DNA of 64,000 bases, from assembly GCA_002197995.1 (NCBI GenBank), contig NGZR01000004.1:5556443-5620442 (forward strand), in the 5' to 3' direction. This DNA is from Gaeumannomyces sp. JS-464. Taxonomy: Eukaryota; Ascomycota; Sordariomycetes; Magnaporthales; Magnaporthaceae. This document shows, one piece after another, positions 35,682 to 44,709 of the stretch. Within the stretch, counting starts at the first letter, position 1, and the number at the start of each line of letters is the position of its first letter. The notes under the pieces were generated by a model. It saw only the letters and a list, made by a program, of their open reading frames with translations, had not been told where the DNA came from and did not search any database. The position numbers were made by a program, and so were the translations under genes.

Positions 35682-36677
35682 ATGGCCACCAACAGGCCCG
35701 ACAGCCAAGCAGGGTTGCCTGCGGGGGCTGATGCCGACGGGGCGGCGCCAACACCAACAGTCCAACCGCTCGCGCTCGCGGAAAACGTGCTCCTCTACCA
35801 GCCCGCCTCAGCCGCCAACAGCACCAGCAAGGTCAACCTAACCCCCGACGACGACAGCCCGTCCCTGGTCGTCCTCTGCACGTGGCTGGGCGGCGCCACG
35901 GACCGGCGCATCGCCCGCTACGTCGTGGGCTACCAGCAGCTGTGGCCGCGCGCCGCCGTCCTGGTCGTGCGCACCGTCTTTGCCGACATGTCGGTCCGGC
36001 CATTCGCCGCCCTGCGCGCCCGCCTGCGGCCCGCGCGCGACGCCATATCGCGCGTCCTGTCCGCCACCGCCGGCAAGAGGGACCTCCTGCTCCACGCCTT
36101 TTCCAACGGAGGCGCCAGCATGGCCGTCCAGCTCGCCCGCTCCATGGCGTCGACGGGGTCCGACCCGGGGCCTCCTCCCTCGATACTCGACAGGCACCTG
36201 CGCCTTGTCGTGCTGGACTGCTGCCCGGGCGACGGCTCTTTCGGGCAGACGTACCATGCCGCCCTGCAGTCGCTGCCGCCGCGCATGCCGCTCCGGGCCG
36301 TGGGCGTCGCGGCCGTCTACGGGATCGTCGCCGTCTTCTCGGGGCTGCAGGCTGCGGGGGTCGTGGGCTTCGTGCAGCAGGTCCGGCGCGACCTTAACGA
36401 CGCGAGAGTGATTCCGGGGGCGGCGGACAGGCTGTACATGTTTTCTCGTGCGGACCATATCGTCGGGGTCTCGGACGTCCTCGAGCACGCGCGGGAGGCT
36501 GCCAGAGGGCTCGACGGGAGTGCCGAGGTGGGCGGGGTTGTTTTTGAGAGCGCGGCACACTGCGCGCTTCCGCGGCAGGATGCAAAGAGGTATTGGGATG
36601 CTATCAAGGACGCGTGGGGAGGGAGGCTTTCGTCGATGCCGCTGGGATTTCCGGTCGAAAGAACATCCAGGTTGTAA
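35682..36677 (+). CDS. DUF829 (PaxU/TMEM53-like) alpha/beta-hydrolase
   Basis: Intact intronless frame of about 331 residues from MATNRPDSQAG; an in-frame ATG at 35589 would add 31. It is a DUF829 family member, related to PaxU of indole-diterpene clusters and to nuclear-membrane TMEM53. Core features: VVLCTWLGGATDRRIARYV near residue 65, nucleophile elbow HAFSNGGAS, VVLDCCPG strand, acid residue in MFSRADHIVG and C-terminal His in SAAHCALPRQ. There is no signal peptide. A mid-protein hydrophobic stretch (AVGVAAVYGIVAVFSGLQAAGVVGF) could be a membrane segment or lid. No indole-diterpene biosynthetic genes are in the window, so PaxU-like function should not be assumed. Confidence 0.85.
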   Translation: MATNRPDSQAGLPAGADADGAAPTPTVQPLALAENVLLYQPASAANSTSKVNLTPDDDSPSLVVLCTWLGGATDRRIARYVVGYQQLWPRAAVLVVRTVFADMSVRPFAALRARLRPARDAISRVLSATAGKRDLLLHAFSNGGASMAVQLARSMASTGSDPGPPPSILDRHLRLVVLDCCPGDGSFGQTYHAALQSLPPRMPLRAVGVAAVYGIVAVFSGLQAAGVVGFVQQVRRDLNDARVIPGAADRLYMFSRADHIVGVSDVLEHAREAARGLDGSAEVGGVVFESAAHCALPRQDAKRYWDAIKDAWGGRLSSMPLGFPVERTSRL

Positions 36678-36754
36678 CAGCGCGTGACATGTTCTCGGGC
36701 ACGCAGCACGGCTGCTTGTTTGTAAACTGCGGGGTTTTCATAGCAAACGCTTTG

Positions 36755-36760
36755 TTTATT
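36755..36760 (-). terminator. AATAAA on the minus strand, 3' of the secreted-peptide gene
   Basis: Reads AATAAA on the minus strand, 178 bases after the stop of the 55-residue peptide gene. Confidence 0.35.
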
Positions 36761-36775
36761 GGCACCAATCCTACC

Positions 36776-36781
36776 AATAAA
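36776..36781 (+). terminator. AATAAA polyadenylation signal of the DUF829 gene
   Basis: Perfect AATAAA about 100 bases after the stop at 36677, inside the overlap of two convergent 3' ends. Confidence 0.45.
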
Positions 36782-36937
36782 GAAAGGATCGAAGGCTTGC
36801 TGTGGGCAACATGTTTCCTCGCGATGGCAGTCCGGTCCAACAAGTCCAGCAACGAGCAACACAGACTGCCACCACTGCTCGAGTCCGGCAACGAGCCACA
36901 TAGATTTCCACCACTGCTACCAACGGCAGCTCCAAAA

Positions 36938-37176
36938 TTACGGCTTGCCCCCGGGACCTCCCTATCGCACATAGTTAAAAAGATAGGCGCTTGGCAAGGG
37001 CTGGTTGCGTGCATTCGGATTAGATGACATACCAGGTTGTGCTCGCAATTGCCGCCGGGGCAGCCTGGAGACGACGGGTCCCCGCTTGGTCGCCGTCGGG
37101 GGTCGAGACTGGCCGGGGCGGCGAGGCCGAGCGCTACAAGAGTGCTGAGCACCGCTGCGATGCTGGAGAATTGCAT
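36938..37176 (-). CDS. 55-residue secreted peptide, two exons
   Basis: Exon 1 (37176-37033) encodes MQFSSIAAVLSTLVALGLAA, a clear signal peptide, followed by a basic-acidic Pro/Gly-rich stretch with two Cys (GCPGGNC). A GTATGT donor at 37032 and ATAG acceptor at 36962 remove 71 bases. The intron has a TTAAC branch-like site shortly before the acceptor. Exon 2 adds only GGPGGKP and a stop. Without splicing the frame runs on through unrelated sequence, so the spliced form is preferred. No family is recognised. It could be a hormone-like, antimicrobial or effector-type peptide, but function is unknown. A CATATAG element lies about 150 bases upstream. Confidence 0.5.
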
Positions 37177-38146
37177 TTTCGTAGGAGACTGAGCTACAAA
37201 AGAGGGAGGGTGAATAGCGAAGGCTGAAGTGAGGAATACTATGGTAATTCGAAGACTGCTGCTGCTGACTTTTCGCCGAACGTCGAGCAGAGTGGTTGGG
37301 CAAGCACGTTCACACATGCGTCTCTATATGTTTAAATTTGGGATTCGATATGAACCCCAAAGTTGGCATCGCACATGCGTCGTCAAGCTTTCGGTGGCAT
37401 GTCGCGTCCTTGTTTTACTCCCTGGCTCCGAGGCCCCTTTAGCGTTGCATTTGGCAAAGGCAATGGCAAGTGCTGGCGAGAGTGTCTGGGGGAGCCCCAG
37501 GTGCAATCATGGGGCTTTTCCCTTGCTCGCTTTTGCATCGTGCCTGGTCGCGCCGACGCCAAACTTGGCATATTAAACTTAAGATGTGGACAACCCCCAC
37601 GCCGCCGCCCCCGCGCTGTCTAGGTGGTTTTAAGATCTCTAAGGCATGTCCCGTTTATTTAGGGCATGTCCCGGTGTTAACTCATGCCTGACACACGCGT
37701 TGTCAGTTCGACGATATATGGCCAAATGCGTGCTCTGCCTACATAGGGGTGAAGCGCTTGGCGGTTTTGGGACTACGTCAGTTGGAATGTCATTATGTAC
37801 TGCTTACGTTGTGCATATGGGACGGCGAAGCGGCAGCCCATCAATTCCAGTCAACTCGCCGATTTGGATCTCTCCAGCTGGGGGTCCAAATAGGCGGGTC
37901 AATTCCAGTGCACCCAGCTTCCGCCGATGACAGGGCGCTCCCTGCCACTTGCCCCCAAAAGGGCGCTGTGACCGCCGCGTGCCAGGTGGCCTCACGTGGC
38001 GCGCTGTTCTCCCTTGAAACACCAGAAACTTTAGCTTTTCCATTTCCGACACGCGCCCTGATGGAGCCATGACCCTGCGCCGACGACGCAAACACAGCTG
38101 GCAGGACCACAGCAGTAGCAGACACAGTAGGAATTGCTGGCGGCGA
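37177..38146. other. Divergent intergenic region before the vacuolar channel gene
   Basis: No gene supported. Local AT-rich patches (37320-37345, 37565-37680) and a C-rich tract at 37595-37615 occur. An in-frame ATG at 38069 could extend the channel by 26 residues. Confidence 0.45.
37324..37330 (-). promoter_or_regulatory. TATA-like element (CATATAG) of the secreted-peptide gene
   Basis: On the minus strand reads CATATAGAGA, about 150 bases upstream of the ATG at 37176. Confidence 0.35.
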
Positions 38147-40351
38147 ATGGAGGGAGGCGCCTCCTCCAAGGCCGTCGAGGGCCACCACGACGCCATCCGC
38201 GTGTCGCACGACGACGATGGCGACGACACGGTGAGGGTGGACTACGGCTATGCCGGCTCCGAGACCGAGGCCTGCCTCGACCGCGAGAACATTGGTCGGA
38301 GGCGAGCCATGGCCAAGCCGACGCCGTCGCTGCCCGTCTACCTGACCATCCACCGGTAAGTCGGCTCGACGCGCCAGCGCGGCTCCACCGGGTGGCCGAC
38401 AGAGTTGAGACTGACACATGGCTGGCGTCGATTGACAGGGTGCGCCGGACTGGTGACTGCTGCAGTTGGTAAGAGCGCACGCGTGCCCCGTGGCCATGGT
38501 GTTTCCATGACGCCTGGTCGCCCAAGCTGACATCAACTCCGGCCAGACGATGCATACTCGCTCGACCAGCTAAGGGACCCGAGGCTGAACAAGCTCGTTG
38601 TCCGCCCTCTGGTCGACCGGCTATACGACGCCGACGACATTTCTATCGGTACGCAGACATTCGGGGACTCTATCTTCCTCCTTCGCTGACACAGCCCTCT
38701 AGTCTACTGCATCCTGGCCAACCGCGTCCAGTTCCTCCGCGAGCAGGACAACACGGTGCACCAGACGGTTAGCATCGCCCGCGCCACGCTCTGCGAGCTG
38801 TTGGCGTCGCAGATCCTCCGGCGCCTGCACGAGGAGCACGCCGACGACGGCGACGGCCTGCTGCTGCTCTCGCACGTGCTGGTCGAGGGCTTCGACCCGC
38901 TGCAGGGCGCGCCCGACGCCATCCGCCAAGACGAGGCCAGCCGGCGCCGGCGGCAAACGCTGTGGCGGCCGCGGGAGCGCCGTGGCCACGAGCGCAAGCT
39001 GACGGCGCTTGAGCTAGCCATCATCTCGGAGAGCAAGGCGCTCATCGCGTCGGCGGCGTGCCAGCGCGTCGTGTCGGCCGTGTCCGAGGGCCGCGTCATC
39101 TACACACCGCTGTCGCTTATGGACATCCTGCCGGACCACTACCGCCACCACCCCATCACGCTCTACGACCCGCGCCGCGCGCCCATCCTCAACCACTACC
39201 GGCTGATCGTGCCGCAATGGCGCAACGCCATCGAGTTTTTCCAGTTCCTGACGCTGCTGGTCCTGTACGTGCTGACCATGGTCTACCGCAATGACGAGGG
39301 CAACATGATCTTCGAGCTGCTCTTTTCCACCTACACTGCCGGCTGGGTGCTGTCCGAGCTGGCGGCCGTGGTCGAGCACGGCTGGGAGGTGCACTCGCAG
39401 TCGCTGTGGTCCTTCCTCGACCTGACCTTCACCTTTATCTACGGCGCCTACGTCGTGGCGCGGCTGTTCGACATCGCATGGGGCCACTTCCCGCTCGGCC
39501 AGGGGCTGCACATTCTCTGCCTGGCGGCACCCGTGCTGCTGACGCGCCTGGCCTTCACGCTGCTGCCCGACAACATCGTCTTCATATCCGTGCACGCCGT
39601 CATGCGCGACTTCATGACGCTGGTTCTGCTGGCTTGCTGGTGTTTTGTCGGCTTTCTTCTGGCGCTGCAGTGGCTGATGGACAGCGACGACAACAGCAAC
39701 ACGCCCGTTCTCGTGCCCGGCTGGGCCACCATCACCAAGTGGATGCTCTGGATCTGGTTCGGGCTCGACGGCACGGGCATGGACGAGGCGGCGCACTTCC
39801 ACCTCCTGTTCGGGCCCTTCCTGATGGTCGCCTTCGCCTTTCTGGGGAACACGCTCTTCATCACCATCATGGTCGCCATGCTGACAAACACGCTCTCGCG
39901 AGTCATTGCCGATGCGGCCGGCGAGGTCTCGTTCCGGCGCACGGTTCTGACCTTCGAGGGCGTCAAGAGCGACGCCATCTTCTCGTACCCGCCGCCGGCC
40001 AACGTGCTCGCGCTGGTGTTGCTGCTGCCGCTCAAGCTGGTCGTGTCACCCGCCATGTTTCACTCGGTCAACGTGGCGCTGGTGCGCGCGCTCAACGCGC
40101 CGGCGCTGCTGCTCATCAGCCTCTGGGAGCGGCGCCGGTTCGCGCACGGGGCGGCAGGCGGCGGGGGCAAGAAGAACCCGTTCCTCAACTGGCGCTTCAC
40201 GGGCTTCTCGCCGTACGACAATGTGCAGGCCGTGTTCAGAGCGGCGCTGCCGCCCGAGGTCGGCGACGAGATTGAGCGGCTGGACCCCATGGCGGCGAGC
40301 GACCCCGAGAGGGTGCGGACAGCTTTTGTGCCCGAGAGGGGTGAGCCTTGA
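38147..40351 (+). CDS. YVC1: YVC1/TRPY1-like vacuolar cation channel
   Basis: TRP-type channel that releases Ca2+ and other cations from the vacuole in response to stretch and Ca2+. Four exons: introns 38356-38438, 38469-38546 and 38649-38702. A cytosolic N-terminal linker-helix domain is followed by ILPDHYRHHPITLYDPRRAP, the fungal Yvc1 hallmark just before the membrane part. Hydrophobic spans begin near FFQFLTLLVLYVLTMVY, then FLDLTFTFIYGAYVVARLF, GLHILCLAAPVLLTRLAFTL, FMTLVLLACWCFVGFLLALQ, a pore region (KWMLWIWFGLDGTGMDEA), and FLMVAFAFLGNTLFITIMVA. One extra base in exon 2 (near 38449) shifts RVRR|LVTAAV. Removing it gives exactly 663 codons. The start could also be 38069 (+26 residues). 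Confidence 0.9.
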
Positions 40352-41087
40352 CGGAGAGCTTCACTGGCGGAGGCTCGGGACTTGGACTGCGCTGCATGTT
40401 CCCTTGGTCACTGGGGTAGAATCATAGAATGCATATAGATAGCGAGTTGTTCTTGCACTTATTTTTAATACAGCATATTGGATTCGGTGAAAAGTGAATG
40501 TGCAATGGCCTGACCGTCCAAGCGGCACGATGGTGAGAGATTGGTGGTGCTGGAAGCGAGAGCAGGGGCCGTCGGCCGAGGAATGCTGATTCTAGTCATC
40601 ATCTCGTATTCGTCGCTGCCCGCGGGTGGCCGACACCGCCCGCTGCAGAGAAGCAGAGCCAATGACACGGCAGGCGCGGCTGATTCCAGCGTATTGCGGT
40701 TTGTCGAGCCACGGACGGCACACTCGAATCAAATTTGTCCAGCACAGCGCGCCTTTGCCAACGCGCACCTCCCCCCCCCCCCCCCCCCCCCCGGGGTTCA
40801 GTGGGGTCTTTTGCAGGCACCCACGGCGACTGACGCACAGGCCATGACAGACGTCACTGTCTCCATCACCTTTTTACGCCTCGGCTTTGTTCTCGCGCCA
40901 TCTGGATCGCCAGTCAGTCCATCACCATTCCTTTGATAGAATTTGTGCCTGGCTGCACAAAAGAGCGAGAAATAAAATCAGACCGTTCGCTGCCCATCGA
41001 CATTCGCTCTTGTCCCCGTTGTTCTCTCTTTCTTTTTCCCCCGACAAACAGCCATCCCAGCCATCCGAGCCATCCGAGCCATCCGAG
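40352..41087. other. Intergenic region with a 22-base poly-C run
   Basis: No gene supported. A run of 22 C occupies 40771-40792. CCATCCGAG units repeat three times at 41060-41088 immediately before the amidase start. Confidence 0.5.
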
Positions 41088-43071
41088 ATGGCCTCCTCAC
41101 CCAGCAACCATGCCAGGCGATTCCTCAACTACCCCGACGCCGTCCAAGGGTAAGAGGATGCCGGGTTTTATCGCCGGAACCGAACGCAGCTGACAGGACG
41201 CACCATTCAGACCCGTTGTCCCGTATTCGGATGCTCCCCGCAAGAAAATCCCGTGCTAACAGGCCGCTTCTTGGTCCTGTGCGCGGTTTTGTAAGTGTCT
41301 GTGGCCTCCCAAGAAACACAGTTCAGTGCTGACTCCCCTCCAGGATGGAATGGCTGCGCTTCGTGCGCGAGTACGCCTGGCGCAACGCCAACTTTGGCGC
41401 GCTGCGCAACATCCGGCGCATTATCGAGGATTACGAGCCTCTGTACGAGCCCACCGTCGTGCCTCTGCCCGACCTTGACGCCGAGGATGCTCCGGAGACG
41501 CCCCTCGAGTTCGGAGCCCCAGCTGCCTCCCACCGCGGCCAAGTACGTCACGGGGACGTACTACTCGGCTGCCGACTACCGCGCCATGTACCTAGCAGGC
41601 GAGATCACCCCGACCGACGTCGCCAACGCCATCCTCCCGCTCATCCGACGCGACACAGAGCCCAAGGGCCGCCACTTCGCTGGCCTGGTTCGACGTCAAG
41701 GTCGACATTGTGCTCCACCAGGCCGCAGAGTCGACGACGCGCTACCGCGAGGGACGCTCGCTCGGCCCGCTCGACGGCGTGCCCACCGCCGTCAAGGACG
41801 AGTACGACATGGACGGCTACGTCACCTGCCACGGCTCCCTCAACGATTACACGGGCGCGCAGCTCGAGGGCGGGTCCAACACCAACTGGTGCGTGCGCCT
41901 GGTCGAGCGCGCCGGCTGCGTCGTGCTGGGTAAGCTGTCGATGCACGAGTTCGGCCTCGACACCACGGGAAACAACCCCGTCTGGGGCACCCCGCCCAAC
42001 CCGCACAACAAAGACTACTACACGGGCGGCTCGTCATCGGGCTGTGGCTACGCTGTGGCTGCTGGCTGGTCCCCTTCTCGCTCGGCAGCGACGGCGGCGG
42101 CAGCATCCGCGTGCCATCGTCCCTCTGCGGCGTCTTCGGGCTCAAGCCCACCCACGGCCGCCTCTCGTTCCGCCCAACTCAGAACCACTGCAGCACCTGC
42201 GCCGTCCTGGGCCCCGTCGCCGCCGACATGCGCTCCCTTGCTGCCGTTTACTCCGTCATGGGACAGCCGCACCCGTCTTCGCCCTTCCCGCCACTCCGTC
42301 CTGGCCCTTCCCTGCTCTCTTCGTCCACTTCCCGTCCCAAGATTCTCGCCGTGCCTGAGAAATGGTTTTTCGCGTGCCTCCCCAGCCGTCCAGCTGCTTT
42401 GCCGCGCCTTGATCCAGCGCCTAGTCCAAGAGCGCGGCTACCGCATCGTGTCGGTCGACATCCCGTTTTTGGCCGAGGGCCAGATAGCGCATGCACTCGT
42501 CGTCCTGGCCGACGGCACCAGCCTGCTCCCCGACACGAGCAACCTCACCGCTGCAAACCGCGTTCTGCTCGCCCTCGGCTCCGTCACACCTGCCGTCGAC
42601 CTGATCCTCGCACACAAACTGCGTCGCCTGCTGGTCAACCACCTGGCCGACCTGTGGACCCGGCAGCACCCGGGCATGCTGCTTTTGACCCCGACGACGG
42701 CCTGCCCCGGCTGGCCGGTGCGCAACCGGTCTGCGGAGCTGACTTACGGCCTTAGCGACGGCGACACCACGCTCGAAAGCATGCAGTTCGTCTGGATGGC
42801 CAACTTTTGCGGTCTGCCTGCCATCACCGTCCCCGCCGGGTTCGTGAGCCCTGTCGTCGTCGACGGGGCCGCCGTTGCAAAGGCCGCGAGGCCGGTTCAG
42901 GCGGGCGAGGACGTTGCGGGCAAGGTTCCCGTCGGCCTGATGGCCATGGGTGAATGGGGAGCGGAAGAGCAGCTCCTGGGATTCGGTTTGGACGCTGAGG
43001 AGGTCGGGGTGGACCTCAGGTGTCGGCCGCCTGTGTGGGAGGATGTTATCGAGCTTGCGAAGCGGCCGTGA
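41088..43071 (+). CDS. Amidase-signature family enzyme
   Basis: Member of the amidase signature family (Ser-cisSer-Lys hydrolases, related to GatA). Three exons: introns 41150-41210 and 41291-41343. Conserved parts: PLDGVPTAVKDEYDMDGYVT with the catalytic Lys, the Gly/Ser loop TGGSSSGCGYAVAAG with the bridging Ser, and SLGSDGGGSIRVPSSLCGVFGL with the nucleophile Ser. The C-terminal half reads LLLTPTTACPGWPV...FVWMANFCGLPAITVPAGF. The N-terminus (FLNYPDAVQGPVVPYSDAP) matches fungal relatives that carry a short leader. Frame breaks lie near 41240 (-1), 41518 (+1), 41685 (+1), 42070 (-1) and 42380 (+1, in a T run). Correcting them gives exactly 623 codons. The substrate is unknown. Confidence 0.87.
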
Positions 43072-43632
43072 TGGTTGCCGCCTTTTTTTTCCTGCTGGAC
43101 CTGCCGAGGCGTGGCGTTGTTAGTGCTTGTGTCTTGTTCTCTCAAGGGCTTTGTCAAAGTATACGGCTTGGGCTGGGCCAGTAAGACGACGGACTAGAAC
43201 TAGAGGGTAATGCACATGCAAAAGTTCCAAGGCGTGCTTTATGGCATCTAGATGTTAAGCCATGGCTGTTAGCCCGTCGCGCCAGATCAGTTTACCAGAT
43301 ATGCCCCACCTAATTCAGCGTTCAGTTTAGCATCGCGGTCCGAGACTAATACCCGGGGGTCCGACAAAACCCACCCTGACCACTGCCCAGCCCGAGCTAC
43401 CTCGGCGCCGGTGCTGACCCGACGACGCGCGAAGCTGACATGGAGCTAGCCACTACTGACTGGCTGGGATCTGCTCCACCGCCTTGACCGGAGAAGAATT
43501 ACAAATCGTGAATCACTTTGTCCCAAGGCCGACTTGCTTACCCCAAGGCCAAAAATCCTCCATCCCACTTTTAACATTAAAGCATTAACCATCCGCCCAA
43601 ATTTGTCTTCCTTCCGTTTCTCAGCACCCAGC
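43072..43632. other. Intergenic between amidase and cupin genes
   Basis: No gene seen. It is mixed-composition sequence with no repeats noted. Confidence 0.5.
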
Positions 43633-44314
43633 ATGGCCCAGGCAAAACACATGCTGTCGATACTCGCAATGACGCTGCTGGCCCTGGGCCCGGCCAGCGC
43701 CCTGCCCAGCAACAGCGGACCGCCCTCCTGCCCAGACTACCGCTCAGGGCGGTCCGACACAGCTACTACTACCCCGTATCCAAGCGGACCGCAGCCGAAG
43801 TGATCGCAGTGCTTGACCTGGTCCCCAACCCAGAAAAGGGCTACTTTATCGAGACGTTCCGCGACTCGGCCAACATCACGACAAACGACCAGCCACGCTC
43901 AGCAAGCACCGCCATCTACTACCTGCTCGAGGGCGCCGCCGGCGACTCGGTGTGGCACCGCGTCGACGCCGCTGAGGTTTGGCACTACTACGCGGGGGCG
44001 CCGCTAGTGCTGTCGCTGTCGCGCGACGACGGCGTCCGCCTGCCCGGCACGTGCTGGGCCCGAACGTGTTCGGCGGCGAGAGGCCGCAGCTCGTCATCCC
44101 AAGGTGGGAGTGGCAAAGCGCGAGGAGCCTGGGGAGTGGACGCTTGTTGGGACGACAGGTAAAAGACTTCGTCCTTTTGTTGCCTTGTTTCGCTTAACTT
44201 TTTTTTTCGTTTGTCTAGCCACGCATGCTAATATGGCGCCTCCAAGTTGCCCCTGGATTTATCGAAAGCGGTGTTGAATTGGCCGACCCTGGCTGGACTC
44301 CAAATGGAGCTTAA
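43633..44314 (+). CDS. Cupin_5 (DUF985) family protein with signal-like N-terminus
   Basis: Cupin_5/DUF985 beta-barrel protein. Core: AVLDLVPNPEKGYFIETFR, RSASTAIYYLLEG, SVWHRVDAAEVWHYYAGAPL, then GGERPQLVIPRWEWQSARSLGEWTLVGTT and, after an intron (44159-44246; branch-like TGCTAAT, acceptor AAG), VAPGFIESGVELAD. The splice rejoins the family's LVGxTVAPGF motif exactly. The N-terminus MAQAKHMLSILAMTLLALGP is signal-like, which is unusual for this mostly cytosolic family. Three 1-nt losses lie near 43755, 44035 and 44132; corrected length is 199 codons. It is the last apparently functional single-copy gene before the transposon-rich end. The biochemical role of the family is undefined. Confidence 0.82.
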
Positions 44315-44431
44315 AAGTGGCATGGAAAGTGTGAATAGTTTTAAAAGCGTAGCCAAATGGGAGCGGAATTCCTCGCAGGTACCTTTTTGCCTAGCTAAAT
44401 ACTTTACCCAATTCCAGCTAACCTAATTACC

Positions 44432-44439
44432 TTTTTAAA
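44432..44439. repeat. Left target-site duplication of the MULE (TTTTTAAA)
   Basis: TTTTTAAA directly precedes the left inverted repeat and recurs exactly at 47272-47279, directly after the right one. Confidence 0.85.
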
Positions 44440-44484
44440 GAGGCTCTTTGCGGCCACGCACCCTTTTTGCATCTACACGCACCC
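44440..44484 (+). repeat. Left TIR of the MULE
   Basis: 45 bases identical to the reverse complement of 47227-47271; identity ends at 44485. Confidence 0.95.
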
Positions 44485-44709
44485 CCACCCCGATATCGGT
44501 GCGCATGGACTTTTCTATGGCGCACCCACACAAACGAACATAGGCTTCAATGCAGGCAGGGGCTCAATCAACAGGAGAGAAGCAAATAGAAGTTATCGCC
44601 ACGAGCAATTTATTAAAAAACGATCAAAACGCGGTGTTGAACCGCCAAATTACATAGGAAAAGTGCAGGGCACGGCGTTGAGGCCGTCTATCTAGGGCTA
44701 CAAAAGGGC

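Noticed and set aside
35682..36677. Part of an indole-diterpene (paxilline-like) cluster because of PaxU similarity
   Set aside because: No prenyltransferase, GGPP synthase or P450 gene is nearby; DUF829 proteins are widespread outside clusters.
40771..40792. Poly-C run as an i-motif or G-quadruplex regulatory element
   Set aside because: It is an isolated homopolymer of unreliable length with no link to a promoter feature.
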